This document shows, piece by piece, positions 24,927 through 33,724 of a stretch of 64,000 bases of DNA (its first letter is position 1; every line of letters starts with the position of its first letter). This DNA is from DATATB01 sp036268995. Lineage in GTDB: Bacteria; Planctomycetota; Planctomycetia; Pirellulales; PNKZ01. Position numbers and translations under genes: made by a program. The notes under the pieces are model-generated. The model searched no databases. It was not told the DNA's origin and was given only the letters and a program-made list of their open reading frames with translations. The DNA lies in contig DATATB010000145.1 of assembly GCA_036268995.1 (NCBI GenBank), positions 1 to 64,000 on the forward strand, given 5' to 3'.

Positions 24927-27665
24927 ATGCACGTACTGTTTGCCAACACCGGTGTTCAGATTGTCTGCGTGCCGCTGCCGGCGGGCCGCCGTTACAACGC
25001 GGCGCAAATCGGCAACGGCTGGCAGCACTGCCGCTTGACCCATCCGGTGGGCGACTCGCCCGAGGCCGAGCGGGATCCCACGCCGGTGATTCCGTATGTG
25101 CAATGGCAGATCCTGCAAGGGCCGGTCAGCAAGCTCTTGCTGGCCGTCGACACGACGCTGGGCGACCCGCACGCGGGCCATTTTGCCGACGCGGCGTCGA
25201 TGGCCGGCGACTTCGTGCTCGCGATCGGCGGGCTGGTGGGCACCAGCGGCGAGGCGCTGGCCGGGATTCCGCGCATCGAACTCTGTCTTCGCGCGGCCAC
25301 CGCCACGGCCGGCGAGGCCAAGGCCGTTCATCTGATCGTGGACTTCGGCAACAGCCGCACCGGCGCGCTGCTGTTGGAAGTGGCCGGCGAAGTGACGCAA
25401 TCGTTTCAGATGCAGCCGTTCGAGCTCTTGAACCGTTATGCGCTCGATGCCTGGGACAATGCCGGCCAGCCGATCGGCACTCCGGCCGACCGCTGGTTTT
25501 CGTCGCGCACCCATTGGTGCAACACGCCCTATCGCACGCCGCCCGAGCTCTCGCGCAAGTCGTATCACACCGAACTGGTCAAGGGCCTGTTGGGCAGCAA
25601 GGAAGTCGTGCGGGAATACGAATCGCGTGTCAAGCCGGACTTGTTCCGCGATTTTTCGCAAGCCCGGCTGGGGCGCGAGGGAGACCACGTTACCCAGCTC
25701 ATGACCTGCAACGGCGATTTCCGCACGGGGCTCAGCTCGCCGAAGCGCTACCTGTGGGCCGACGACGGCAGTTGGCTCGAGGGCGCGTTCTGGTACATGG
25801 CCGATCCCAACGATCGCTGCGGCACCGGCACGCGAGCGGCCAAGCTGCAAGGGCCATTGCTCACCTGGCTGCACGAAGACGACCGCGACTTCCTGCTCGA
25901 TCCCGATGCTCCGGCCGAAGACCAGTCGGCCCCGCAAGCCCCCGTGCGGCCGCGGCACGCCCCGCGCACGATGATGGTCGTGGCGCTCTACGAGTTGCTG
26001 TGCCAGGCCTACGCCTATGCCAACTCGCTCAAGTATCGCACCCGCACCACCGACTCGGCCCGCGCCCGCGAGATTCGCAGCCTGACCATGACGTTTCCCA
26101 CCGGCATGCTGCAAGTCGAGCGCGAGCGGTTCCGGATGCAGGCCGAGAAGGCCATTCAACTGTTCAACCGCACTTTGGGCCGCCAGCAGAAGGTGGCGCC
26201 CAAGCTCACGTTCAGCATCGACGAAGCCAGCGCCGTACACCTGACGTTCATCTGGAGCGAGCTGCAAATGCTCGGCCAGGACGCGGGCCTGTGGTTCAAC
26301 CTGCTGGGACGGCGGCCGGATGCCGAACCGGCCCCGCCGACCAAGCGCTTCGCTCCGCAGGCCGCGGCCGGATCGGGACCGCATGCCACGCAATCGTTCG
26401 AGACCTCGCACCAGGCGCTGCGCATCGCGTGCATCGACATCGGCGGCGGCTCGACCGACTTGATGATTGCCGAGTACCGCTATCAGCCCGGCATCGACGA
26501 TTCCGTCGAGGGGCGCGTGCTGCACCGCGACGGCATGTCGATCGCCGGCGATCAGCTCATCAAGCGCCTGCTGGAAAAGGTGATCATTCCGATCTTCGCC
26601 CAGGTCATCGGCTTCGAGGATGAAGACGTGCAATTGCTGTTCGGGCCTGAGGTGCCGAACAATCGCGGCATGGCTCCGCAGCGCATCGACTGGATGAACC
26701 GCCTGTTCCTGCCGCTGGCCGAGGCCTATCTGCAACTGGCCGTCGACGGCTCGAAGGATGTCGAGCTTTCGCATACCGATCCGCAATTGGTCGATCCGGC
26801 CGTGCTCGAAACGCTCGACCAGGCTTGCGTCAAGCTGCGCGGGCCGGGCTACTACAACATCAAGCAGGATCTGCGGCTCACCTACGACAGCAATCGCTTG
26901 GAAGAAGCGGTACACGAGGTGTTCGACGATCTGCTGTTCGACCTTTGCAGCCGCATCGTCGATCACCAGGCCGACGTCGTGCTGCTGGCCGGCCAGCCCA
27001 CGAAGCTGGCCTACATGCAGGACCTGGTGCGTCGTTACGTGCCGCTGCCCGACTCGCGCATCGTGCCCATGTTCCAGCACTACGCCGGCAACTGGTATCC
27101 CTATCAGGACGTGAAGGGGCATTCGCCGGGGCTGATCGTCGATCCCAAGAGCGCGGTGGTCGTGGGGGCCGCCATCGAATTCCTGGCGCGGCACGGGCTG
27201 TTGCCGCAGTTCCGCTTCAACATGCGCGGCGCCGACACCGACAACAGTTACTACTGGGGCGTGATGAGCGAATCGACCGGCCGCATCCGGCCCGAGCGGC
27301 TGCTGTTTCAGCCCGCTAGCGACAGCACGCGCGGCGACGGCGTGGACTTCACGACCATTGCCCAGCGGGCGTTGATTGGCCGCAAGATCGCCGGCCACGA
27401 AGATGCCCAGGCCAACCCGGTGTATCTGCTAAAGATGGAGGTCGGCGACCGCATCGGTCCCACCGAGGTCACTGTGCGCCTGCGCCGCCAGCGGGCTGAC
27501 GACGAGAACGAAGAGCATCTGGAATTGGAAAGCGTCAGCGGCACTGTGGCGGGCGAGCCGGCCGTGCTCGGCGAGAACGTACACTTCCAGTGGCGGACTT
27601 TGGGCAACGACCGCTTTTTTCTCGACACGGGTGGGTTGGACAACATCGAGTTGCCCCAGCATTGA
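24927..27665 (+). CDS. SrfB-like ATPase with Hsp70/actin-type fold
   Basis: This 912-residue protein matches the SrfB family. After a leader domain (1-130), the actin/Hsp70 phosphate-1 loop is VDFGNSRTGALLLEV (DFG starts at 139), the phosphate-2 loop is IACIDIGGGSTDLMI (Asp504 region), and an adenosine-type segment is VLLAGQPTKLAYMQDL. ATP binding is therefore likely. No membrane segment or signal peptide. In Salmonella srfB lies with srfA and srfC in an SsrB-regulated operon; the molecular role is not established. Here it follows srfC-like and is followed after 11 bases by a protein with a GrpE-like domain, which suggests a chaperone-like nucleotide cycle. Confidence 0.82.
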   Translation: MHVLFANTGVQIVCVPLPAGRRYNAAQIGNGWQHCRLTHPVGDSPEAERDPTPVIPYVQWQILQGPVSKLLLAVDTTLGDPHAGHFADAASMAGDFVLAIGGLVGTSGEALAGIPRIELCLRAATATAGEAKAVHLIVDFGNSRTGALLLEVAGEVTQSFQMQPFELLNRYALDAWDNAGQPIGTPADRWFSSRTHWCNTPYRTPPELSRKSYHTELVKGLLGSKEVVREYESRVKPDLFRDFSQARLGREGDHVTQLMTCNGDFRTGLSSPKRYLWADDGSWLEGAFWYMADPNDRCGTGTRAAKLQGPLLTWLHEDDRDFLLDPDAPAEDQSAPQAPVRPRHAPRTMMVVALYELLCQAYAYANSLKYRTRTTDSARAREIRSLTMTFPTGMLQVERERFRMQAEKAIQLFNRTLGRQQKVAPKLTFSIDEASAVHLTFIWSELQMLGQDAGLWFNLLGRRPDAEPAPPTKRFAPQAAAGSGPHATQSFETSHQALRIACIDIGGGSTDLMIAEYRYQPGIDDSVEGRVLHRDGMSIAGDQLIKRLLEKVIIPIFAQVIGFEDEDVQLLFGPEVPNNRGMAPQRIDWMNRLFLPLAEAYLQLAVDGSKDVELSHTDPQLVDPAVLETLDQACVKLRGPGYYNIKQDLRLTYDSNRLEEAVHEVFDDLLFDLCSRIVDHQADVVLLAGQPTKLAYMQDLVRRYVPLPDSRIVPMFQHYAGNWYPYQDVKGHSPGLIVDPKSAVVVGAAIEFLARHGLLPQFRFNMRGADTDNSYYWGVMSESTGRIRPERLLFQPASDSTRGDGVDFTTIAQRALIGRKIAGHEDAQANPVYLLKMEVGDRIGPTEVTVRLRRQRADDENEEHLELESVSGTVAGEPAVLGENVHFQWRTLGNDRFFLDTGGLDNIELPQH

Positions 27666-27676
27666 AGGCGGCCGGC

Positions 27677-28426
27677 ATGGCGTTCAAATTCCTCGATACG
27701 CACGACGTCGTCGAGGCCCTGCAACAGCAGGAGAACACGTCGCGGCAGCGATTCCAGTATTTGTGCGATCAGCTGCACGAGGTGCTCCGCCGGCTGCACC
27801 AGCCGGAAGCGGCCACGGACGAGAGCACGACGCCCGCAACCGCCACGGCCGATTCGCCGCCGGCGGTGCAGATTCCGGTTGATGAGCTGCAACGGACCAC
27901 GGACCACGGACCACGGACAATCGCGCCGCCGGTCGAGACGATTCCGCCCAGCGAACCCGCGGCTCCCACGCGTGATTTCGATCCGACCGATTGGGGACCG
28001 GTTGTGCTCGGCCCGCAATTGGCCGGCAATCCGGCGCTGGCCGCCGGCTGCCGGGCGCTGTTGGCAGGGCTCGTCGAGGGCGATGCGCGGGCCATGAAGC
28101 TGGCCGGCCAGTTGCTGCTGTTTCGCTCGGCCCCGGCCGAGCGGTATCCGCAGTTGCTCAAAGACCTGGGCGAGGCATACTATGGCTGGCGTGCGGCCGG
28201 GTCTGACGACGGGCCGTTCGAAGCGGCCTTGGTCGCCTGGCTGAGCGAAACGTGCGCGGCCGGCGGCGTGGCCAATTCCATCGAACGGGTTCAGCCCGGC
28301 GATCGCTTCGACCCCACGCGGCACCAGGCGCCGCAGCCGGGCGTGGAAGTCGCCGAGGTGCACGGCTGGGTCGTGCTGCGCGACAATGGCAAAGTCTACA
28401 CGCGGGCCGCCGTGACGGCCCGTTGA
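27677..28426 (+). CDS. Protein with C-terminal GrpE-like domain
   Basis: This 249-residue protein begins with a helical, coiled-coil-like stretch (about 5-45), continues through a Pro/Thr-rich linker and a helical middle, and ends in a segment (197-249) resembling the GrpE beta-domain: GVANSIERV, then PGDRFDPTRHQA, VEVAEVHGWVV and NGKVYTRAAVTA. E. coli GrpE has GVEVIAE, LDPNVHQA and GRTIRAAMVTVA at the same places. GrpE exchanges nucleotide on DnaK. Its gene starts 11 bases after the Hsp70-fold SrfB-like gene, so a dedicated exchange factor is likely. The ATG at 27677 was preferred over a longer frame overlapping srfB. The linker contains the in-frame GGACCAC repeat. Confidence 0.7.
   Translation: MAFKFLDTHDVVEALQQQENTSRQRFQYLCDQLHEVLRRLHQPEAATDESTTPATATADSPPAVQIPVDELQRTTDHGPRTIAPPVETIPPSEPAAPTRDFDPTDWGPVVLGPQLAGNPALAAGCRALLAGLVEGDARAMKLAGQLLLFRSAPAERYPQLLKDLGEAYYGWRAAGSDDGPFEAALVAWLSETCAAGGVANSIERVQPGDRFDPTRHQAPQPGVEVAEVHGWVVLRDNGKVYTRAAVTAR
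27891..27919 (+). repeat. GGACCAC heptamer repeat inside a coding linker
   Basis: About four tandem copies of ACGGACC/GGACCAC sit in frame in the linker of the GrpE-like gene and encode TTDHGPRT. A related string, ACGGACCACTGACCAC on the minus strand, lies in frame in the gene at 39370-40200 (about 39745-39775). Confidence 0.7.
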
Positions 28427-28431
28427 AAGCT

Positions 28432-28501
28432 GGGAGGGCGAGGCTCCTGCCGAGCCGCATTCTAGATGAATCCCTGGGCTCGGCAGGAGCCTCGCCCTCC
28501 C
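28432..28501. repeat. Long inverted repeat, family R3
   Basis: Two perfect 25-base arms (28432-28456 and 28477-28501) flank a 20-base loop. The arms start GGGAGGGCGAGGCTCC and end CTCGCCCTCCC. The element lies just after the GrpE-like stop and an ATG inside its loop (28466) is in frame with the next gene, but is unlikely to be used. It could attenuate transcription between the two genes. Confidence 0.9.
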
Positions 28502-28519
28502 CAGATACCCGCACGAAGC

Positions 28520-29896
28520 ATGAATCCGCCGCAATTGAAAACGTTCGTCTGCCGCGATTGCGGCGCCACGCTGCGGCGGCCCAGCGCGCCGCTGCGCTGC
28601 GAAGCTTGCGGCGCCCAGCGCGTGGGTTTGTTCCGCTTGCAACCGGCCGATGCGCCGTCGGCGGCGAGCGCATCGCCTGCGCCGCCCAGTCCAAAGCCCG
28701 TGCCTGTGCGCGCGGCGCCGGCAGCTCCGGCGCCGCCACCGCCGCGAGTTCAGCGAACGCCGGCTCCGGCCGTGGGGCCAGGGAGCATTGCCTGGCGCTA
28801 TCCGCAGGTCGTGCCCGGCGATCCGCTTCGGCAGCCGCTGCGCAATTCTCCGGCGATCGACGCGCAGGGACGCATCTACGCAGCGCTCGGCTCGTCGCTC
28901 GCCTGTCTGCGTCCGTCGGGCTCGTCGATCGAGCTGGCCTGGGAGTATCGCACCGGCGGGCACATTCCTGGCCCGGCGGTGCTGGGTGCCGACGGCGTCG
29001 TACGCGTCCACTCGGGCGACGGCCGGTTGCACGGCGTGGACGAGCGCGGGGCCGCCGCGTGGTCGCCTCCGGCCGTGGGCGAGCCGCTCGGCTGGGCCGC
29101 GCCGATCGTCGATAACTCTGGCAATACCTGGCTGTGTGCTGATGTCGGCGGACTGGTGCGCGTCGATGCCCGCGGCACGCGCGATGTGCGGCCGTATTTT
29201 CGCACGCGCCAGCGCTTTGATTCCACCGGCCTGCTGCGCCAGGGCGTGTTGTATGTCGGCGCGGAAGACGCATTTATCTACGCGATTGCGCCCAGTGCGT
29301 CGGGCGGCAAAAACACTTGGGACCACCTGGCCGGCTGCGGAAAAACCGCCTGGTTCGTCAACTCGGCGCCCGCGCCCGGGCCAGACGGCACGATCGTGGT
29401 AGCCGGCCGCGACGAGTTTCTATATTTCTTCGCAACCGACGGCCGGCTGTCGAGTAAGGTACACATCCGCGGCCAGATGCTCGGTTCACCGATCGTCGAT
29501 GCCGATGGCAACGTCTACGTGGGCGTCAGTCTGCTCCAGCGCGGCCGCCGCCCGGCCGGCAAGCTGGTTTGTGTGGACGGCGCGGCCGGCCATATTGCGT
29601 GGGAATACGAAACTCCAGGACCCGTCGAGTCGACACCCGTGCTGGCCGCCGATGGAATCTTGTATTTCGGCGACAATGGCGGCACGGTCCACGCGATCGA
29701 TCGCAGCGGCAACCGGCAATGGTCGTCGCCGGTGGGCGCCGCCGTGCGTTCGGCCGGCACGCTCTGCGGACCCGAGCACGTGCTCTTCGGCCTCGACGAT
29801 GGCACTCTCGTGGCTTTGCTGTGCAAGTCGCGAGAGCTGGCCTCCGCCGGCTGGCCGAAACTTCTGGCCACGCTTTCGCAATCCGCGCCGAGCTGA
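28520..29896 (+). CDS. Zinc-ribbon PQQ-like beta-propeller protein
   Basis: This 458-residue protein opens with a zinc ribbon, CRDCGATLRRPSAPLRCEACG, followed by a Pro/Ala-rich linker (about 45-85) and a beta-propeller of PQQ/quinoprotein-like blades (SPAIDAQGRIYAALGSSLACL, TPVLAADGILYFGDNGGTVHAI and others). It has no signal peptide, so despite the fold it probably acts in the cytoplasm as a binding platform. ATG 28520 is preferred because the ATG at 28466 lies inside repeat R3. It is the last plus-strand gene of the srfC/srfB cluster and converges on the pseudokinase gene 25 bases away. Confidence 0.75.
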   Translation: MNPPQLKTFVCRDCGATLRRPSAPLRCEACGAQRVGLFRLQPADAPSAASASPAPPSPKPVPVRAAPAAPAPPPPRVQRTPAPAVGPGSIAWRYPQVVPGDPLRQPLRNSPAIDAQGRIYAALGSSLACLRPSGSSIELAWEYRTGGHIPGPAVLGADGVVRVHSGDGRLHGVDERGAAAWSPPAVGEPLGWAAPIVDNSGNTWLCADVGGLVRVDARGTRDVRPYFRTRQRFDSTGLLRQGVLYVGAEDAFIYAIAPSASGGKNTWDHLAGCGKTAWFVNSAPAPGPDGTIVVAGRDEFLYFFATDGRLSSKVHIRGQMLGSPIVDADGNVYVGVSLLQRGRRPAGKLVCVDGAAGHIAWEYETPGPVESTPVLAADGILYFGDNGGTVHAIDRSGNRQWSSPVGAAVRSAGTLCGPEHVLFGLDDGTLVALLCKSRELASAGWPKLLATLSQSAPS

Positions 29897-29921
29897 GCGG
29901 CGAGGGATCACTTCGGCGGCG

Positions 29922-31484
29922 CTACTGCGAATCGTCCGAGGGCTGTTCGACGGTTTGCATTAAGCCGATGGCGTCCAGGTCACGCGACGAGCGGCCGTGG
30001 ATGCCGATCACCAGCCGGCCGTTGCCGCCCAAGAGCTTTCCGCCTTTGCCGCCGGATCCGCCGACCCAATCGCTGTCGTACGTATCCTTGGAATTCAGCT
30101 TCCGGCCCTTCTGACGCATGAACCGCACTCTGAACCCGTCGACGCGCGAGCCGGCACGCACGGTCAGCCCGCCGACTGCATAGCCGGGTCGGGCTTCGAT
30201 GCGCGTGACTTGGCCGTGCGGAACGCCGAACGTCGCACCCAGCCGCGTGGTCTCGCCGGAGCGATAAATCGTCTGGATGGATTTAATTGCCGAATGCCCG
30301 CTGTAGTCGAACGTCGTGACTTCGAATCCGATCACCGGGCCAAGCGATTCGGACAGCTCTTCGAATTCCTCGCCGTTGCGATCGTTGCCCAGCGCCTTCG
30401 TTTTCGTAAAGGCCACCGGCCCGTCGGAAACCGGCTCGGTGTCCGTCGCCGGCCTGTCCCCCGTCTTGGGCTCAGCGGTCACGGCAGTGGAGTGAGTTGC
30501 CGAGCGTTGGCGTTTCTCTTTCGGCGAACCGTTGCCGCCGAGACTGAAAAACTCCTGCCAGGTTTTGTCAGGCTTCGCACCCTCGTCGCTGGCGGCCGGC
30601 TGCATCCACCAGCCGGCCAGCAGCGCGAGGCCGATCAGAACGGGCACCGCGCATAGTCCGGCTAGCAGGGCGCGGCGCCCATACGTCGCGCTAGCGGGCG
30701 CGGCGGTCATGGTCTCGGCCAGCGTGGCCATTTCAGCCGCCAACGCGGCCGGGTCGATGGTTTTGGCCGGCTCGTGGCGGCCGTTGCCGTTGGACGAACT
30801 TGCGGCCGGCGCGCTGGCTGCGGCGGCCAGCACCGCGTTGATCGGCACTCGAACGGCCGCGGGGCGATCGGGCACCGAGCGCGGCGGCGGCCGGCGAATC
30901 GTGCCGGCCATGCTCGCCTGCAAGAGCAGCATGTCAGACAACTGGGCCGCGTCGTCGAAGCGCCGCGACGGATCTTTTTCGAGCAACTTCATAATCACCG
31001 CGGCCAGCCAGGCCGTGAGCCGCGGATTCAACTGGCTCACCGGCCGCGGTTCGGTGTCGCGCACGCTGCGCGCCAGGTCGGCCGGCGTGGCGCCCCAGAA
31101 TGGACCATGACCAGTGCTCATCGCGTACAGCACGCAGCCCAAGCTGAACAAGTCGCTGCGGGCATCGACCGTGCCGTTTTGCAGCAGTTCGGGCGACGTG
31201 AAGCCGGGATCGATCGAACCGAGCAAATGATTGTCGGCGCGCCGCTCTTGCGGCGGCCCGAGCTGGACATCGAGTTGGACCGCGCCCTGGCCGCCGCTTC
31301 GCGACCAGAGCACCTTGGCCGGGCACAGGTCGAGGTGCAATTGACCCGCGGCGTGCAGCCGGGCCAGGCAACGGGCGATGCCGCTGCCGACTTGCAAAAT
31401 CTCGGCCAGGTTTAGCGGAGCATGCGTGGCCAGCGCATCGGCCAACGTCTCGGTTTGCCCGGTAGTCGCTGCCTCAGGATTCAT
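29922..31484 (-). CDS. Membrane pseudokinase with jacalin-like C-terminal domain
   Basis: This 520-residue protein starts directly in the kinase C-lobe; the glycine loop and VAIK lysine are missing. The catalytic loop reads HLDLCPAKVLW, with Lys and Asn of HRDLKxxN replaced, and the DFG site has DVQLG, so catalysis is unlikely. GSIDPGFTSPELL, DLFSLGCVLYAM and LLEKDPSRRF keep the usual C-lobe structure. A membrane helix follows (about 273-295). The C-terminal 140 residues (GPVIGFEVTTFDYSG, VIGIHGRSSRDLDAIGL) look jacalin-lectin-like, suggesting sugar binding outside. It faces the plus-strand triad and shares a locus with a true kinase, so a scaffold or sensor role is inferred. Confidence 0.72.
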   Translation of the reverse strand: MNPEAATTGQTETLADALATHAPLNLAEILQVGSGIARCLARLHAAGQLHLDLCPAKVLWSRSGGQGAVQLDVQLGPPQERRADNHLLGSIDPGFTSPELLQNGTVDARSDLFSLGCVLYAMSTGHGPFWGATPADLARSVRDTEPRPVSQLNPRLTAWLAAVIMKLLEKDPSRRFDDAAQLSDMLLLQASMAGTIRRPPPRSVPDRPAAVRVPINAVLAAAASAPAASSSNGNGRHEPAKTIDPAALAAEMATLAETMTAAPASATYGRRALLAGLCAVPVLIGLALLAGWWMQPAASDEGAKPDKTWQEFFSLGGNGSPKEKRQRSATHSTAVTAEPKTGDRPATDTEPVSDGPVAFTKTKALGNDRNGEEFEELSESLGPVIGFEVTTFDYSGHSAIKSIQTIYRSGETTRLGATFGVPHGQVTRIEARPGYAVGGLTVRAGSRVDGFRVRFMRQKGRKLNSKDTYDSDWVGGSGGKGGKLLGGNGRLVIGIHGRSSRDLDAIGLMQTVEQPSDDSQ

Positions 31485-31582
31485 CGCTGCGCTGTTGCCC
31501 GGCGTGCTGCGGGTTTTATCGTTCGAAACACTAGCAGCCGCAGTCGCGGCGCCAGTGCCATTCTAATGCACGCCCGGAGCGG

Positions 31583-33637
31583 TCAGCGAGTGGCGGACGG
31601 AGGGCTGCTCAGTTTTTCGGCCAGCGCGGCCACCTGCTGCGCCTGGGTCTCGAACAAGCTCCACTCGGGCCGGTTGGCGTAGGCGGCCACTTGCGATTGA
31701 TATTGCCGGCACAAATCGCCGGCATGCGGCACGTCGCGGGCCTTGTAGGCGGCGCTGGCCGCGTCGGCCGTCGCACTGCTATCGATCACGTCGCGCCAGA
31801 GCGCGATTTCGCTGTCGCACAACTGCAGGATGGCGTGACGGGAGTCGCTGTTTTGCTGCGAAGTCGCCGCCTGCTCTTGGGCCTTGGCCCGCGCGGCTTC
31901 CAGATCGGCCAGGACTTCGTCCGGCGACGAGTGCCCGAAGTATTGCAGCGCTACGACGGTCAGATTGGCATCGAGTGCCGGCGCGTGCGAGGTGGGCGTA
32001 AACCGGCGGTACAGCGCCGGATCGGCGGCACCCCGAATGTAAGGTCCGTACCCGCGGTGGTGTTTTCCATGGCAGCGAGGCGTGGTCGGATAAAACGGCT
32101 CGGGACGGTCGATCGTCAGATCGAACCGCGGCATGGCGAATGGATCGCTCGCCGCCGGGTTGGCGGATCGGGAAGTCGAGGTTTGCACCAAGTGGACCGG
32201 GCTGCCGTTGTCGGCCCAGGTGTCCACGCCAGGAGTGGAAGCATTCGAGACTTCGGCATCCGTTCCACGATCCAGCAGCACGAGCGATACCGAATGGTCG
32301 GCCCCGGAGGCACCGGCCGGCCGAGCGGACAGTTCGTCCGACATCACGTAATGTTGCCATTGCTGAATCGCCGGGTCGCCGCCATGCAGGGTGTCCCGGC
32401 TTTCGGCATACACGTGGCTGCCATAGATATAGCGCGAAGGCTGCTGGCTCGTCGGTGCGAATTGGGTCGTCGCGTCAAACGTCGTTGCGACCGGTCGATA
32501 GCCCAAAAAAACTTTGCCGTCCTGGTCGACCCTCACGCCGTCGGGCAGCGGAGTGGAAGTGGATTGCGCAACAATCGCGGCCGGATGCACGGCCGGAATC
32601 ACGCGGCTCGGAGTTGCCGTCGAGACGACCGTGACAGGATGGGCCTTGACCGGTGCGGGACGCGGTGGCGAGTGTGATTCGACGATGACCACGGGATGAA
32701 CCGGCGTTTTTAGCGGCGCCGCGATCCGCGGTCGCAGCGGCTGGGTGATCTTCACGGCTGGCCCCACGGCATCCTCGACATGCTGCGCAATGGCGCTCGG
32801 CGAGTCATGTAGGTTGAGTTTGAACCCCGGCATATTCACGGCATCCTCGACATGCTGCGCAATGGCGCTCGGAGCCGGTGGGGGCGCGACGTGCAGGTGC
32901 TCGACCGGCCGGATTCGAGCAGTTGGGCCAGCATTAGGGACTGCCCCTATCTGGTCTCCGACGATCTTTGGCTCAGCCGTCCTCGGGCGAGTCGCAGCCC
33001 AGAGCCCCAGACCGATACCCAATAGCAGCGCCGCGAGCGCTGCGGCCGTAAGTAGCCGTGACCGCGGGCGCCAACCGCAGGCCGGGCAACGCAGCGCTTC
33101 GCCCGTCGACCGCGCGGTTAAGAGCGAACATCGCGGGCAGAGGCTGGCCGGGCCGAATTGACCAGCCTTTCGCCGGTAGCCCCAGGCCCAAACCAGGCGC
33201 CAGCGCTTGTGGCCGTCGCGATATTTGAACAGGCAGTCGCCCAGTTGGCCCATGCGAGTGGCCCGATCCGGACTCTCGAACGACCGGCAAACGGCCGACA
33301 ACAGTTCCGTCTCGCCGGGCTCGGGCTGCACACGCGACAATAACTGCCACAGCTTGAGATACTGGTCGCGAATCGGACCCGACCGCAAATCCCGAGGCAG
33401 GATGCATTGCGGCCGGCTGGCAATCCCGCCGCTGGCGTCATCCGTCGGCAGGAAGTACACGACGCCGGTGGAAGTCCAGCACGGCTCGGCCACCAGGTCG
33501 CCCAGCCACTTGCGCAAGATCCGGCAGCTCGCTTGCCCGGCCGGCAGATCGAGCATGGGGTGGTCCGGCGCCAGCATCAGCGGCTCGAAGTCGCATGTCG
33601 GCGTACGCAGATTCACGCTCAGAAACGGAACCGCCAT
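31583..33637 (-). CDS. Zinc-ribbon, single-TM protein, paralogous N-terminus to the 19605 gene product
   Basis: About 684 residues. The first 200 match the start of the protein at 19605-22262: LRKWLGDLVAEPCW, CLFKYRDGHKRWRLVWAWGYRRK, then zinc ribbon CPRCSLL and CPACGW, then a membrane helix (about 203-225). The outside part is different: a Pro/Ala/Val-rich stretch with a duplicated PSAIAQHVEDAV (from a 35-base DNA direct repeat), then a largely unstructured region and a helical C-terminus. ATG 33637 follows AAAGGAGTGG. Together with the convergent genes it suggests a two-component envelope partner set. Confidence 0.65.
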   Translation of the reverse strand: MAVPFLSVNLRTPTCDFEPLMLAPDHPMLDLPAGQASCRILRKWLGDLVAEPCWTSTGVVYFLPTDDASGGIASRPQCILPRDLRSGPIRDQYLKLWQLLSRVQPEPGETELLSAVCRSFESPDRATRMGQLGDCLFKYRDGHKRWRLVWAWGYRRKAGQFGPASLCPRCSLLTARSTGEALRCPACGWRPRSRLLTAAALAALLLGIGLGLWAATRPRTAEPKIVGDQIGAVPNAGPTARIRPVEHLHVAPPPAPSAIAQHVEDAVNMPGFKLNLHDSPSAIAQHVEDAVGPAVKITQPLRPRIAAPLKTPVHPVVIVESHSPPRPAPVKAHPVTVVSTATPSRVIPAVHPAAIVAQSTSTPLPDGVRVDQDGKVFLGYRPVATTFDATTQFAPTSQQPSRYIYGSHVYAESRDTLHGGDPAIQQWQHYVMSDELSARPAGASGADHSVSLVLLDRGTDAEVSNASTPGVDTWADNGSPVHLVQTSTSRSANPAASDPFAMPRFDLTIDRPEPFYPTTPRCHGKHHRGYGPYIRGAADPALYRRFTPTSHAPALDANLTVVALQYFGHSSPDEVLADLEAARAKAQEQAATSQQNSDSRHAILQLCDSEIALWRDVIDSSATADAASAAYKARDVPHAGDLCRQYQSQVAAYANRPEWSLFETQAQQVAALAEKLSSPPSATR
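32767..32872. repeat. Direct repeat inside coding sequence
   Basis: A 35-base sequence (starting ACGGCATCCTCGACATGCTG) occurs at 32767-32801 and again at 32838-32872, 71 bases apart. It duplicates the peptide PSAIAQHVEDAV in the zinc-ribbon/TM protein. The identity at DNA level suggests a recent duplication. Confidence 0.85.
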
Positions 33638-33724
33638 CGGCCACTCCTTTCTGCCCACTGAGCATACGCTACGAAAGGAATGCACGAATTGATCGCGCTA
33701 TTACAAATAAGTAATCGGGCGCGG

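Noticed and set aside
24927..27665. Considering SrfB/SrfC as a proven toxin or virulence system here
   Set aside because: The name comes from Salmonella regulation studies; nothing in the sequence shows toxicity, and there is no secretion signal or toxin domain.
28466..28519. Upstream start of the zinc-ribbon propeller protein
   Set aside because: The ATG is in the loop of the R3 inverted repeat and the added residues are translated repeat sequence.
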